Source: Streptomyces hyaluromycini
Lineage (GTDB): Bacteria; Actinomycetota; Actinomycetes; Streptomycetales; Streptomycetaceae
Assembly: GCF_002217755.1 (NCBI RefSeq)
Contig: NZ_BCFL01000016.1
Location: forward strand, 1,594,319-1,658,318
DNA: 64,000 bases
Reading direction: 5' to 3'
Shown in pieces: positions 1 to 8,067 of the stretch. Under the pieces are notes generated by a model that saw only the letters and a program-made list of their open reading frames with translations, was not told the DNA's origin and did not search any database. The position numbers were made by a program, and so were the translations under genes. Position 1 is the first letter of the stretch; every line of letters starts with the position of its first letter.

Positions 1-96
1 GAGCAGGAACGGATCCGTGGCGAGCCGCCGACGCGCCTCCTGCACGGAGACCCGCGTCACGCCCCCGTCCGGCACCGACACCACCGTTACGATCAT
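1..96 (-). CDS. hypothetical protein, 5' end only (runs off the left edge)
   Basis: An open frame on the minus strand starts with ATG at 96 and stays open to base 1, giving 32 residues that begin MIVTVVSVPDGG. A GAGGG Shine-Dalgarno-like stretch lies just upstream of the ATG. A short hydrophobic/Val-rich start followed by an Arg-rich segment is all that can be seen. The family cannot be named from so little sequence. It is divergent from the membrane protein at 290-862, with about 190 bp of non-coding DNA between them. Confidence 0.5.
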   Translation of the reverse strand, partial: MIVTVVSVPDGGVTRVSVQEARRRLATDPFLL

Positions 97-289
97 CACC
101 CTCACCGCTGATCCCTCGCCCAGGCTCCCAGCCTGCGTGCGGCCCGCGGTACCCGCACGCGCTGCCGCCGACCAGGTGCGGGCCGTCCGGGCGAGGCGGC
201 GGGCCGGTACGGCATGGTGCCCGGGGCCGCGGCACCCCGCGGCGGATGCTGAGGTCTCCCCCGCTGTCTCCCCCTCGCAGGAGAGGCCC

Positions 290-862
290 GTGACCGATCC
301 CAGCCCCCGAGTGGCCCCGAGGCCGGCCTCCGTCACGGCAGGCGACGACCTTCCGGCCCCCGGGGTCATCGGCATCGGGCTCGCCGCGGTGCTGACGTTC
401 GCGCTGGCCCAGGGCTCATGGCAGTGGTTCGCCACCTTCATCGGGGTGACGCTGCTCGCGGTGCTGGCCGCCTTCCAGCGCCGGGCGGCCTGGACACCGG
501 ACCTCCGCTCGCCCTACCTGCGCGGCCTGGTCGCGTACGCGCTGGTCGTCGGCCTGTGCGTGGCGATCGCGGTCGCGCCCCTGCTGCAGCGGCAGGCCTG
601 GCTGTTCCCGATGCCCGGCACCCGCGACGACTGCGAACTGACGGGCCGGTACCAGGCCCTCCAGGTGAAAGCCGCCCTGGGAGACCTGGCCGGCGCCGAC
701 CGCGCCGCCCTGGCGTTCGCCCAGCAGACCCAGGCCCGCAAGGCCGTCGCCGAGTGCCTCTCGGCCACGACCACCCTGTGGCTGCCGCTGTACGGGCTGG
801 CCGTGGCACTGCTGGTGGGAACGGCCGCCTGGTTCCGCGACCAGGCACGGACCCGCGCCTAG
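290..862 (+). CDS. small integral membrane protein, unknown function
   Basis: 190-residue protein. The GTG at 290 is preferred over the further upstream frame because it follows a GCAGGAGAG ribosome-binding site and the upstream residues look non-coding. Hydrophobic segments lie at about residues 24-60 (two helices around AQGSWQWF), 77-97 and 165-185, so it is probably a four-helix membrane protein. Between the last two there is an extracytoplasmic-like stretch with two Cys residues (DDCELTGRY and AVAECLS). The family is not recognised. Its stop codon TAG (860-862) is also the first base of an interspersed repeat and overlaps the end of the convergent PucR-like gene by four bases. Confidence 0.7.
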   Translation: MTDPSPRVAPRPASVTAGDDLPAPGVIGIGLAAVLTFALAQGSWQWFATFIGVTLLAVLAAFQRRAAWTPDLRSPYLRGLVAYALVVGLCVAIAVAPLLQRQAWLFPMPGTRDDCELTGRYQALQVKAALGDLAGADRAALAFAQQTQARKAVAECLSATTTLWLPLYGLAVALLVGTAAWFRDQARTRA

Positions 863-2199
863 GCGCTCCGCTGGAAGTGCCGCGATATGCCGTCGGTCGG
901 CTGCTGCGCCGTCGTGGCTGGTCGCGCGCACGCGGCGGTAGCCGCATATCGGACAGGGTCTCGCGCCCCTTCAGGGCGCGTCCCCCGCACCACCCGGTGC
1001 GCGCAGGTCGCCGTCAGGAGTTCGCCCAGCAGGTCCGGGTCGTCGATCTCCAGGCCCAGGAGGGACTCGATGCGTTCCAGGCGCTGGTAGAGGGACTGGC
1101 GGCCGATGTGCAGGAGGGCGGCCGTGCGGGTCGGGGAGCAGCCGTGCCGCAGGTGCACCTCCAGGGTGCGGACCAGGTCGCTGGCGTGGGCCGCCTCCCA
1201 GGCCAGCAGCGGGCCGAGGGTGTGCTGGACGAGGGCGGCGAGGCGGTCACGGTTGGCGGCGACGCCGCCCCGGGTCAGCTCCCGCTCCAGGGCGAGGGCG
1301 CGGGCCGAGGTCACCGACGGGCCCTCGGGCAGCGCCGGTTCGGCGGGCGGCACGGTCAGCGCCAGTTCGAGGGTGGTCCGGGCCGCCCGCAGCGTCTCGC
1401 TCCAGTGCAGCCAGCCGCCGGCGCCGACCGCGTGTCCGACGGCGACCGTCGCCCCCGCCTCGGCGGCACCCCGGAACGCCTCCTGCACGGCCCGCACCGG
1501 ATCGCCGGGTACCGCGGCCGGCACCGCGAGCAGCGCCAGCACGTCCCCCGGGAACGCGGCCCGCAGCGCCCCGGCCCCGCCCAGCACCCGTACCGCCCGG
1601 TCCACCGCGCCCACGCCCAGGCTGCCGTGCAGCGAGACGCCGAGGAGCCGGGCGCCGGGGCCGGGGTGGAACCCGGCGAGCGCGGCCCGGGCCTCCACCT
1701 CGGGCTGGTTGAGGGCCTGCCCGTCGGCCAGGTCGGCGAGCAGCGCCGCCGCGTGGTCGTCGCCCCAGGGCCGGACGAGCGTACGGCGGCCGGACAGCCC
1801 CCGGGCCACGATCGCCCGGTTGGCGGCCTCGGCGATCCGGACGAAGGGCACCACCCGGTGCAGGGCGAACAGCGGCAGGTCGAGGCGGCAGGCCTCGTCG
1901 GTCACCTCGGGCGGCATGCTGGGCAGGGCCCGCCCCACCTCCACCGCGAGACCGGCCGCACCGCGTGCCGCCAGCTCCCGCACATACCGGCGGCGGACCT
2001 CGTCGCCTGCGTCGGTCAGCCCGAAGCCGTTGGTGAGGAGCAGTTCGCCGCCGTCGAGGAAGTTGGCGCCCTCGTAGACCTCGCTGGAGTGCACCCAGCG
2101 CACCGGGCGGTCCAGGGCGCCCTCCCCGGCGAGCAGTTCGGGGCGGGCCGCCCGCACGGGGTCGAGGGCCAGGACTTCGCGGAGGGTGAGTGCGGGCAC
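859..2199 (-). CDS. PucR-family transcriptional regulator
   Basis: 446 residues from GTG at 2199, chosen because GGAGG sits five bases upstream and the PucR N-terminal domain begins at once (VPALTLREVLALDPV). Residues ~1-125 match the PucR N-terminal ligand-sensing domain (ELLLTNGFGL and similar). Residues ~340-400 form the C-terminal helix-turn-helix of the family (TLEVHLRHGCSPTRTAALL...HIGRQSLYQRLERIESLLG region). PucR proteins control purine or nucleobase catabolism. Here it is divergent from a nucleobase deaminase-like gene and a dioxygenase, which fits a local regulator. The last ~35 residues are encoded by interspersed repeat sequence and look like a read-through extension, not a conserved domain. 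Confidence 0.85.
   Translation of the reverse strand: MPALTLREVLALDPVRAARPELLAGEGALDRPVRWVHSSEVYEGANFLDGGELLLTNGFGLTDAGDEVRRRYVRELAARGAAGLAVEVGRALPSMPPEVTDEACRLDLPLFALHRVVPFVRIAEAANRAIVARGLSGRRTLVRPWGDDHAAALLADLADGQALNQPEVEARAALAGFHPGPGARLLGVSLHGSLGVGAVDRAVRVLGGAGALRAAFPGDVLALLAVPAAVPGDPVRAVQEAFRGAAEAGATVAVGHAVGAGGWLHWSETLRAARTTLELALTVPPAEPALPEGPSVTSARALALERELTRGGVAANRDRLAALVQHTLGPLLAWEAAHASDLVRTLEVHLRHGCSPTRTAALLHIGRQSLYQRLERIESLLGLEIDDPDLLGELLTATCAHRVVRGTRPEGARDPVRYAATAACARPATTAQQPTDGISRHFQRSA
861..984. repeat. interspersed intergenic repeat, copy A
   Basis: Starts at the stop codon of the upstream gene with AGGCGCTCCGCTGGA and continues through CGTCGTGGCTGGTCGCG, ACGCGGCGGTAGCCGCA and a CGCGCCCC/GGGGCGCG hairpin-like end. 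A second copy with the same order of blocks occurs at 48874-49050, also directly after a stop codon. The GCGGC...GCCGC parts can fold. It looks like a Streptomyces intergenic repeat or terminator-like element. The converging PucR-like gene reads through it, so its last ~35 codons are repeat sequence. Confidence 0.7.
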
Positions 2200-2310
2200 G
2201 GCGACCTCCAGGGGACGGACACGGCCGCTGACATTTCGTCCGGCCGGGGGTTGCCCGGAGGGTACTTTCCGCACGTTGCCCTCGTGTTTCGGCCACAGGA
2301 GAGTGAAGTC

Positions 2311-2796
2311 ATGCAGCCCATGGATCCGCTGGACACCCCGGACCCCCTGGACCGGACACAGGCCCGTGCCTGGCTCGCCACCGCCGTCGCCGAGGCCCGC
2401 GCCGGGCTCGCCGAGGGGGGCATCCCGATCGGCGCCGCGCTCTACGGCGCCGACGGCGCACTGCTCGGCCGCGGCCACAACCGGCGCGTACAGGACGACG
2501 ACCCCTCCATGCACGCGGAGACCGCCGCCTTCCGCGCGGCGGGCCGACAGCGCACGTACCGCGGCACCACCATGGTGACCACGCTGTCGCCGTGCTGGTA
2601 CTGCTCCGGCCTGGTCCGCCAGTTCGGCATCTCCCGGGTCGTGATCGGCGAGGCGGCCACCTTCCACGGCGGCCACGACTGGCTCGCCGAGCACGGTGTA
2701 CGGATCGTCCTGCTGGACGACGAGGAGTGCACCGCCCTGATGCGCGACTTCATCAACGACAACCCGGCCCTGTGGAACGAGGACATCGGTGAATAA
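2311..2796 (+). CDS. cytosine/nucleoside deaminase family protein
   Basis: 161 residues from ATG at 2311 with AGGAGAG upstream. It shows the zinc deaminase signature: H-A-E (DPSMHAETAAF, ~residues 67-77) and P-C-W-Y-C (LSPCWYCSGL, ~95-104), which place the catalytic Glu and the three zinc ligands. The length and the WYC variant resemble yeast-type cytosine deaminases rather than tRNA adenosine deaminases; this is inferred from motifs only. It is the first gene of a two-gene unit with the dioxygenase at 2789 (8-bp overlap) and is divergent from the PucR-like gene, so a role in nucleobase salvage or catabolism is likely. Confidence 0.82.
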   Translation: MQPMDPLDTPDPLDRTQARAWLATAVAEARAGLAEGGIPIGAALYGADGALLGRGHNRRVQDDDPSMHAETAAFRAAGRQRTYRGTTMVTTLSPCWYCSGLVRQFGISRVVIGEAATFHGGHDWLAEHGVRIVLLDDEECTALMRDFINDNPALWNEDIGE

Positions 2797-3775
2797 GGTG
2801 ACCAACACGAGCGGCAGCCCCCGTATCCCCACCGTCGACCTGCGCCCCTGGCTCGACGGGGACGAGGACGACCGGCGGGAGATCGCCCGGACCGTCGACA
2901 GCGCCCTGCAGACCGCCGGTTTCCTGCTCGTCACCGGGCACGGGGTCGACGCGGAACTGCGCAACGGGGTCCGGGAGGCCGCGCGCCGGTTCTTCGCGCT
3001 GCCGGCCGATGTGAAGCAGGCGTACGAGGCGAAGGTCGGCGGGCGCGGCTGGCTGGGGCCCGGTGCGGAGGCCAACGGCTACTCGGAGGGCACCGAGACC
3101 CCGCCCGACCTGAAGGAGTCGCTGACCTTCGCGACCCACGAGCCGTTCGAGGACCCGGCGGTCAACGCCGAGTGGTACGCGCCCAACGTGTGGCCCGCGG
3201 AGGTGCCGGAACTGCGGACGCTCTGCGAGGAGTACCTGGACCGGATGGCCGAGCTGGAGAAGGAGCTGCTGTCCCTCCTCGGGTACGCGCTCGGGCTCGA
3301 ACAGGACTTCTTCTCCCGGCACATGGACCATCCGACGTACGGCTTCAACATCAACTGGTATCCCGGGACCGAGGTGCTCGGCGAGCCCGCGCCGGGGCAG
3401 TTCCGGATCGGACCGCACACCGACTTCGGGACGGTGACCATCCTGGACCGGCAGGCCGGCAAGGGCGGGCTCCAGGTGTACACGGACGAGGGCGGCTGGG
3501 AGGACGCGCCCTTCGACCCGGCCGCGTTCACCATCAACATCGGTGACCTGATGGCCCGTTGGACCGGCGACCGGTGGCGGTCGGGGCGGCACCGGGTGCT
3601 GCCGCCGCCCACCGACGCGCCCGCCGAGGAGCTGATGTCCCTCGTCTACTTCGGCGAGTGCACCCCGGGCACCACCGTCGAGTCCGTCCCGGCACCGGTC
3701 GGCCGGGTGGCGCACCCGCCGGTCGACTCGCACGTCTACCTCCGGGAGAAGCTGGACTCCATCACCGTCGGCTGA
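2789..3775 (+). CDS. isopenicillin N synthase-like 2-oxoglutarate/Fe(II) dioxygenase
   Basis: 328 residues. The GTG at 2789 overlaps the deaminase stop and has GAGG six bases upstream; a second GTG at 2798 is an alternative. The N-terminal DIOX_N domain (PRIPTVDLRPWLDGD, HGVD) is followed by the Fe(II)-binding H-x-D (GPHTDFGTVTIL, ~residues 210-221) and the distal H with the R-x-S-like 2OG site (SGRHRVLPPP, ~268-277). The fold and length (~330 aa) match plant/fungal-like IPNS family enzymes in actinomycetes. The substrate is unknown. Translational coupling to the deaminase and the PucR neighbour suggest a nucleobase-derived substrate; this is inference. Confidence 0.85.
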   Translation: MNKVTNTSGSPRIPTVDLRPWLDGDEDDRREIARTVDSALQTAGFLLVTGHGVDAELRNGVREAARRFFALPADVKQAYEAKVGGRGWLGPGAEANGYSEGTETPPDLKESLTFATHEPFEDPAVNAEWYAPNVWPAEVPELRTLCEEYLDRMAELEKELLSLLGYALGLEQDFFSRHMDHPTYGFNINWYPGTEVLGEPAPGQFRIGPHTDFGTVTILDRQAGKGGLQVYTDEGGWEDAPFDPAAFTINIGDLMARWTGDRWRSGRHRVLPPPTDAPAEELMSLVYFGECTPGTTVESVPAPVGRVAHPPVDSHVYLREKLDSITVG

Positions 3776-3869
3776 TCTCACAGAGTCAGGATTCGTAACC
3801 CAACAGTCATCACCCGATCTGGCCCGAAGCAACTCCCCCTTCCTACACTTGCGTTGAGGGGGGACTGCC

Positions 3870-5969
3870 TTGCACAGACGGTTGCACGGGCGTGGCGCGC
3901 TGTTCGACGTCGAGCCGGCCGGCCTCGTCCCGAGGCTCGTCGGGTTACGGCCGTACCAGCATCGTGCCCTCCCCTTCGAACACCCCGGTGAGCTGCCGTT
4001 CGTCGTGCTGACCGGGGCCCGGGGGCTCGGCAAGAGTGCGGTGCTCGCCGAGTTGCGGGACGCCTACAAGGGGCACACCCCGGTCGCGCTCGTCGACTGT
4101 GCGGACGAGCAGTTCGCGGCCCCGCCGCCGGAGCGGCCCGCCGCATCCTGGTCGCCCCTCGCGCAGGCGCTGCTGGTCGTCGCCGAGCAGCTCGCCGAGC
4201 CGGTCACCGGGGCCGGGCGGATCACCTTCCCGCGGCTGATGTCGGGCCTGGTCGCGGTGGCCGCCGGCGGCTGGGGCGACGCGGACTCGGAGCGGATCCG
4301 GCGCGAGGTGGAGCGGATCCTGCTGCTGAACGAGAGCGGTTCGTGGATCAGCGGGTTCGCGGGGCGGTGGGCCGGGAAGGTGGCGGCGAAGGTCGTCGCC
4401 GCCGCGACCGGCACCGGACCGCTGGTCTCCGGCGCCATCGAGGCCACCCTGGAGTCGATCGCCGAGGGCTTCAGCAGCCGCCGGCACCAGAAGGCGTCCG
4501 TCTGGTACCGCACGTATCCCAACGCGGGCGGGCACGCCCAGCGCGGCCTGATCCTGCTGTCGGGCCACTTCCGCGCGGGCGGCACCTCCCGCGAGCACGC
4601 CGAGCGGTACCTCGTCCGGGCCCTGCTCGCCGACCTCACCGAGGCGTACGCGGGGGTGCTGCCGCGGATGCAGCGGCTCGGCCGGCCGCTGGTGCTGGCC
4701 GACAACGTGCAGACCGGGCCGGGGCCCGGCCTGGTGGAGGCGGTGCTCAGGGACCGCGCCGAGGGCATCGCCGACCAGGTGGCCTTCGTCGCCGGACTGC
4801 GCGGCGACGGCCGGGAGCTGCTGCGCGGCGGCTCACGGCGCGAGCTGGCCGGGGTCGCCCGGCGCAGCGAGTGGACGCCGGACCCGGCCGTACCCTCCTC
4901 GCGGGCCCTGCTGGTCGCGCTCCCGCCGCTGACCCCCGACGACACCCTGCACCTGGTCGCCGCCCCGGCCGCGCCCCAGCTCCCGCACGCCGTCCACCGG
5001 CTGACCGGCGGCAACCCGCTGGGCATCGCCCTGCTCGCCGAGGCCGCGGCCCAGCACCCGGAGCGGGCCGGATCGCTGGGCGGCCTGCTCACCGCCGACG
5101 TACAGCCGGTCGAGGACGGTCCCGCCGCCCCCGCGTACCTCCGGCTCCTCGACCGGCTGGTCCCCGCCGACCGCCTCGACGAACTGACGGTCCTGGCCGC
5201 CGCCCACGACCACGACTCGGCGTGCGCCCTGGCCGCCGCGCTGCTCCCGGACGACTTCGGCCCGGCCGACGTACGCGCCCTGCAGAACCGGCTCGCCCGG
5301 GAGGGGCTGCCCGCCGTGCCCGGCCAGTTCGTCGGGGACCCCTTCGTACGGACCCTGCTGCTGCTCCGGCTGCACCTGCGGGACGCCGACCACAGCGGCT
5401 GGCGCACCGCCCACGAGACGCTGATCGCGTACTACACCGAGGACCGGCCGGACGGGCAGGCCCGCTTCCGGCTGCACCACCAACTGGCCCTGGGACAGAG
5501 CGGACCGGCGGTCGCCCACCTGCGCGACGGCTTCCCGGTCCTGGACACCCGCAGCTGGCTGCACACCCTGCGGTTCATCGCCTCCGCGCCCTACTTCCAC
5601 GCCCATGACGCCGAGGGCCGCGACTTCACCGGCCAGGGCGACCGGCGGGCGGCGGTGGCGCTCGGCCGCACGGATGCGCAGCAGCGCGTACCGGGCGGCG
5701 TGGACGGCGTACTGCACCTGCGGATAAGGCGGTTGCTGCACGCGGTGTGGCTGCTGACGGATCCGCTGGTGCTGCCCGACCCGAAGGTCGGCGACCGGCT
5801 GCGCTTCGAGCTGGAGCAGCTGTCCAACCTGCGGCCGGCCGGCAACGCGCTGCTGTGGCGGGCCTCCCGGGACTGGCCGGCGGCCGCGCTGGCGGGCCGC
5901 CCGCCGGCGGACCCGGAGGACGACGACGAGCGCGACGAGGGCGACGACGAGCGGAGCGGGGTGGCGTGA
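3870..5969 (+). CDS. large P-loop NTPase
   Basis: 699 residues starting at TTG 3870 behind a GAGGGGGGA ribosome site. A Walker A motif (GARGLGKSAVL) is at ~residues 50-60 and a probable ABC/STAND-like Walker B region follows (RPLVLADNVQ, ~270-280). The middle has the arginine-rich and helical segments typical of AAA/STAND ATPases (HRLTGGNPLGIALLAEA). The C-terminal ~30 residues are acidic and low-complexity (DDERDEGDDERS). There are no membrane helices. It lies 43 bp upstream of an anchored periplasmic-binding-fold protein, so the two are probably co-transcribed and could form a sensor/NTPase pair. The function is not known. Confidence 0.75.
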   Translation: MHRRLHGRGALFDVEPAGLVPRLVGLRPYQHRALPFEHPGELPFVVLTGARGLGKSAVLAELRDAYKGHTPVALVDCADEQFAAPPPERPAASWSPLAQALLVVAEQLAEPVTGAGRITFPRLMSGLVAVAAGGWGDADSERIRREVERILLLNESGSWISGFAGRWAGKVAAKVVAAATGTGPLVSGAIEATLESIAEGFSSRRHQKASVWYRTYPNAGGHAQRGLILLSGHFRAGGTSREHAERYLVRALLADLTEAYAGVLPRMQRLGRPLVLADNVQTGPGPGLVEAVLRDRAEGIADQVAFVAGLRGDGRELLRGGSRRELAGVARRSEWTPDPAVPSSRALLVALPPLTPDDTLHLVAAPAAPQLPHAVHRLTGGNPLGIALLAEAAAQHPERAGSLGGLLTADVQPVEDGPAAPAYLRLLDRLVPADRLDELTVLAAAHDHDSACALAAALLPDDFGPADVRALQNRLAREGLPAVPGQFVGDPFVRTLLLLRLHLRDADHSGWRTAHETLIAYYTEDRPDGQARFRLHHQLALGQSGPAVAHLRDGFPVLDTRSWLHTLRFIASAPYFHAHDAEGRDFTGQGDRRAAVALGRTDAQQRVPGGVDGVLHLRIRRLLHAVWLLTDPLVLPDPKVGDRLRFELEQLSNLRPAGNALLWRASRDWPAAALAGRPPADPEDDDERDEGDDERSGVA

Positions 5970-6012
5970 TGGCGCGGCGGAGCGTGATGGCGCGGCGGGG
6001 CGGGGTGGCGTG

Positions 6013-7560
6013 ATGGCGGGGCGGGGCGTGGGCACGTGGTTGCGTGAGGGCGTCTGGGAGATTCCGCTGCGCCGCTATCTCGCCCTGCTGGTCACGGCCG
6101 CGGTGCTCGCCGGCCTGGTCGTCGGGGTACGCGTGGTCCTCCACGACGACCGGTCCTGCGCGCCGGGGGTGGCCCGGCCCGAGGGCAGCGACGAGTGCGT
6201 GGGCGTGGCGACGACCGCGTTCGACTTCGGGCATCCGCAGCTGCGGGACACCGTGCAGGCCATCGCCCGCGAGAACGCCCGTCTGAAGCCCGGGAGTTAT
6301 GTCACGGTCGCGGTGATGCTGCCGTACACCTCGACGGCGACGGCGAACCTCGCCGACATCGAGCACGAGCTCCAGGGCGCCTACCTGGCCCAGTACCAGG
6401 CCAACCACGACTCCAACGGCCAGTCCCCGGTGATCCGGCTGGTACTGGCCAACCCCGGTGCGACCAGCCAGTACTGGCAGCGGATGGTCACGCAGCTGGC
6501 GGGCATGACCGGCGGCACGGACCGGCTGCGGGCGGTCGCCGGGGTCGGGCAGAGCACCGACAACAACAAGAAGGCCGTCAAGGAGCTGACCCGGCTGGGC
6601 ATTCCGGTGGTGGGGTCGTCGATCACCGCCGACGACCTCGCCAACGGGCAGGGCGGCAAGGACCCCTACCCCGGCCTGGCCCGGGTCTCCCCCACCAACA
6701 CCGACGAGGCCCGCGCCCTGGCCTCCTTCGCGAAGGTGAGCGCGGGCCGGGCGCTGCTCGTCTACGACAAGCCGGGCGACCCGTACACCCGGACGCTCCA
6801 GACGTCGTTCGCAGCGCTGATCAAGGGCTCGCCGTACGAGCCGCAGCCGTTCACGCCGCCGGCCGACCGCAGCCAGGAGGGGACGACCGCGAACACGTTC
6901 CGGCAGATCACCAACCTGGTCTGCGACACCTCGCGGACGACGGACACGATCCTCTTCGCCGGCCGCCACACCCAGCTGCGGCAGTTCATCAACGCGCTGG
7001 GCGGACGGGGCTGCCAGGACCGGAGGTTCACGGTGCTGACGGGGGACGAGGGGTCGTACCTGACCGGCGAGAAGAAGCTGGACCGCAGCGCCCTGGGGCA
7101 CAACCTCTCCGTCCGCTACACCGCCCTCGCCCATCCGGACGCGTGGGGCACGGGCAGTCCGAGGACCGGGGGTTCGGCGGCGGACATGGCGACCCTGACC
7201 GGGCTGCTGAAGAGCGCGGAGAAGGCGCCGGTCGGGCCGATCGGAACGGTGGCCCTGGAGGACGGGCAGCTGATCATCGCCTACGACGCGATGCGGCTCG
7301 CGGTGCACGGCATTCGCGAGGCGGTGCCGGAGGGGAAGTCCGTGCCGGCGCTGGCCGACGTGGGGTTGCAGTGGCCGCAGGTGAAGGGGTCGCTGCGGGT
7401 GGACGGGGCGAGCGGGTGGATCTGCCTGGACGCGCATGGGAATCCGTACGACAAGGCGGTGCCGATTGTCGAGCTGCGGGCGGAGGGTGGGTCGCGGTTC
7501 GTTCGTATTGCGTGGCCGGAGGGGAAGCCGCCCAGTGGGGAGTGTCTGCCGCCGTCGTAG
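6013..7560 (+). CDS. membrane-anchored type 1 periplasmic-binding-fold protein
   Basis: 515 residues from ATG 6013 (a GTG at 6010 is equally possible). After a short cytoplasmic head there is one membrane helix (YLALLVTAAVLAGLVVGVRV, ~20-40), then a large extracytoplasmic domain resembling branched-chain amino-acid (Leu/Ile/Val) receptors: VTVAVMLPYT, RLVLANPGA, GVGQSTDNNKKAV, GIPVVGSSITAD, RVSPTNTDEA. No lipobox is present, so it is anchored by the N-terminal helix. No permease genes are adjacent, arguing for ligand sensing with the upstream NTPase rather than transport. The junction with the upstream gene holds three copies of a short GTGATGGCG(C/G)GGCGG repeat. Confidence 0.75.
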   Translation: MAGRGVGTWLREGVWEIPLRRYLALLVTAAVLAGLVVGVRVVLHDDRSCAPGVARPEGSDECVGVATTAFDFGHPQLRDTVQAIARENARLKPGSYVTVAVMLPYTSTATANLADIEHELQGAYLAQYQANHDSNGQSPVIRLVLANPGATSQYWQRMVTQLAGMTGGTDRLRAVAGVGQSTDNNKKAVKELTRLGIPVVGSSITADDLANGQGGKDPYPGLARVSPTNTDEARALASFAKVSAGRALLVYDKPGDPYTRTLQTSFAALIKGSPYEPQPFTPPADRSQEGTTANTFRQITNLVCDTSRTTDTILFAGRHTQLRQFINALGGRGCQDRRFTVLTGDEGSYLTGEKKLDRSALGHNLSVRYTALAHPDAWGTGSPRTGGSAADMATLTGLLKSAEKAPVGPIGTVALEDGQLIIAYDAMRLAVHGIREAVPEGKSVPALADVGLQWPQVKGSLRVDGASGWICLDAHGNPYDKAVPIVELRAEGGSRFVRIAWPEGKPPSGECLPPS

Positions 7561-7585
7561 GCGGGTGCGGGTGGGTGGGGGCTGA

Positions 7586-7611
7586 GCGCGCAGTTCCCCG
7601 CGCCCCTGAAA
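7586..7611. terminator. Streptomyces-type intergenic GC-rich motif, probable terminator
   Basis: The string GCGCGCAGTTCCCCGCGCCC followed by CTGAAA lies between the convergent genes ending at 7560 and 7635. GCGCG and CGCGC blocks can pair around AGTTCCC, and an A-rich tail follows on the + strand. This motif is familiar from many Streptomyces intergenic regions. A bidirectional terminator role is inferred from its position. Confidence 0.5.
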
Positions 7612-7634
7612 ACTCGGCGCTACGCGCCTTGTTT

Positions 7635-8030
7635 TCACCCCAAGACATCGATCAAACGCTCGAATCTGGTGCGCCAGCCCGGCTCTGTCTCGCCCTCGCC
7701 CTTGAACTCGTGTGTGAAGCGCAGGGTGCTGCCGGTCTCCCCGTCGCGTTCCAGGTGGAAGCGGATCCTGCCGCCGCCCTCCACCGTGTACTCCGCGATC
7801 CGGTCGACGTCCCAGGCGGTCACCCGGCCCGTGCCCAGGTCACCGAGGGTGACCGTGCCGTCCAGTCTCGGTTGCAGGACATCGACCGGGGTGAACCAGG
7901 CGGCCAGGCCCTCCGGGGTGGAGAGGCTCGGCCAGACCTGGTCCGTCGGCCTCGGCAGTCGTACCAGGAAGTGCAGGATGTGCGTTCTCCCGTGGGTCTG
8001 GCTGATGCCCTGTTCTATGGAACCGGCCAT
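7635..8030 (-). CDS. SRPBCC / AHSA1-like domain protein
   Basis: 131 residues from ATG 8030. The sequence shows the START-like/AHSA1 layout: RLPRPTDQVWPSLSTPEGLAAWF near the N-terminus (the canonical VWxxLTxPEGLAxWF segment), a beta-rich middle (GTVTLGDLGTGRVTAWDV), and the W-R-x-R-F helix at the end (EPGWRTRFERLIDVLG). This family binds hydrophobic ligands or acts as a stress or polyketide-related accessory. No specific role can be assigned. It stands alone between a probable terminator and the sigma-factor module on the same strand. Confidence 0.82.
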   Translation of the reverse strand: MAGSIEQGISQTHGRTHILHFLVRLPRPTDQVWPSLSTPEGLAAWFTPVDVLQPRLDGTVTLGDLGTGRVTAWDVDRIAEYTVEGGGRIRFHLERDGETGSTLRFTHEFKGEGETEPGWRTRFERLIDVLG

Positions 8031-8067
8031 GACACCAGCCTGACCCCGGTCTCCGGGATCCGCACCC

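Noticed and set aside
418..2310. Long plus-strand frame antisense to the pucR-like gene
   Set aside because: A shadow frame of high-GC DNA: Arg/Gly/Gln-rich with no domain; only its last part (from 2311) is a real gene.
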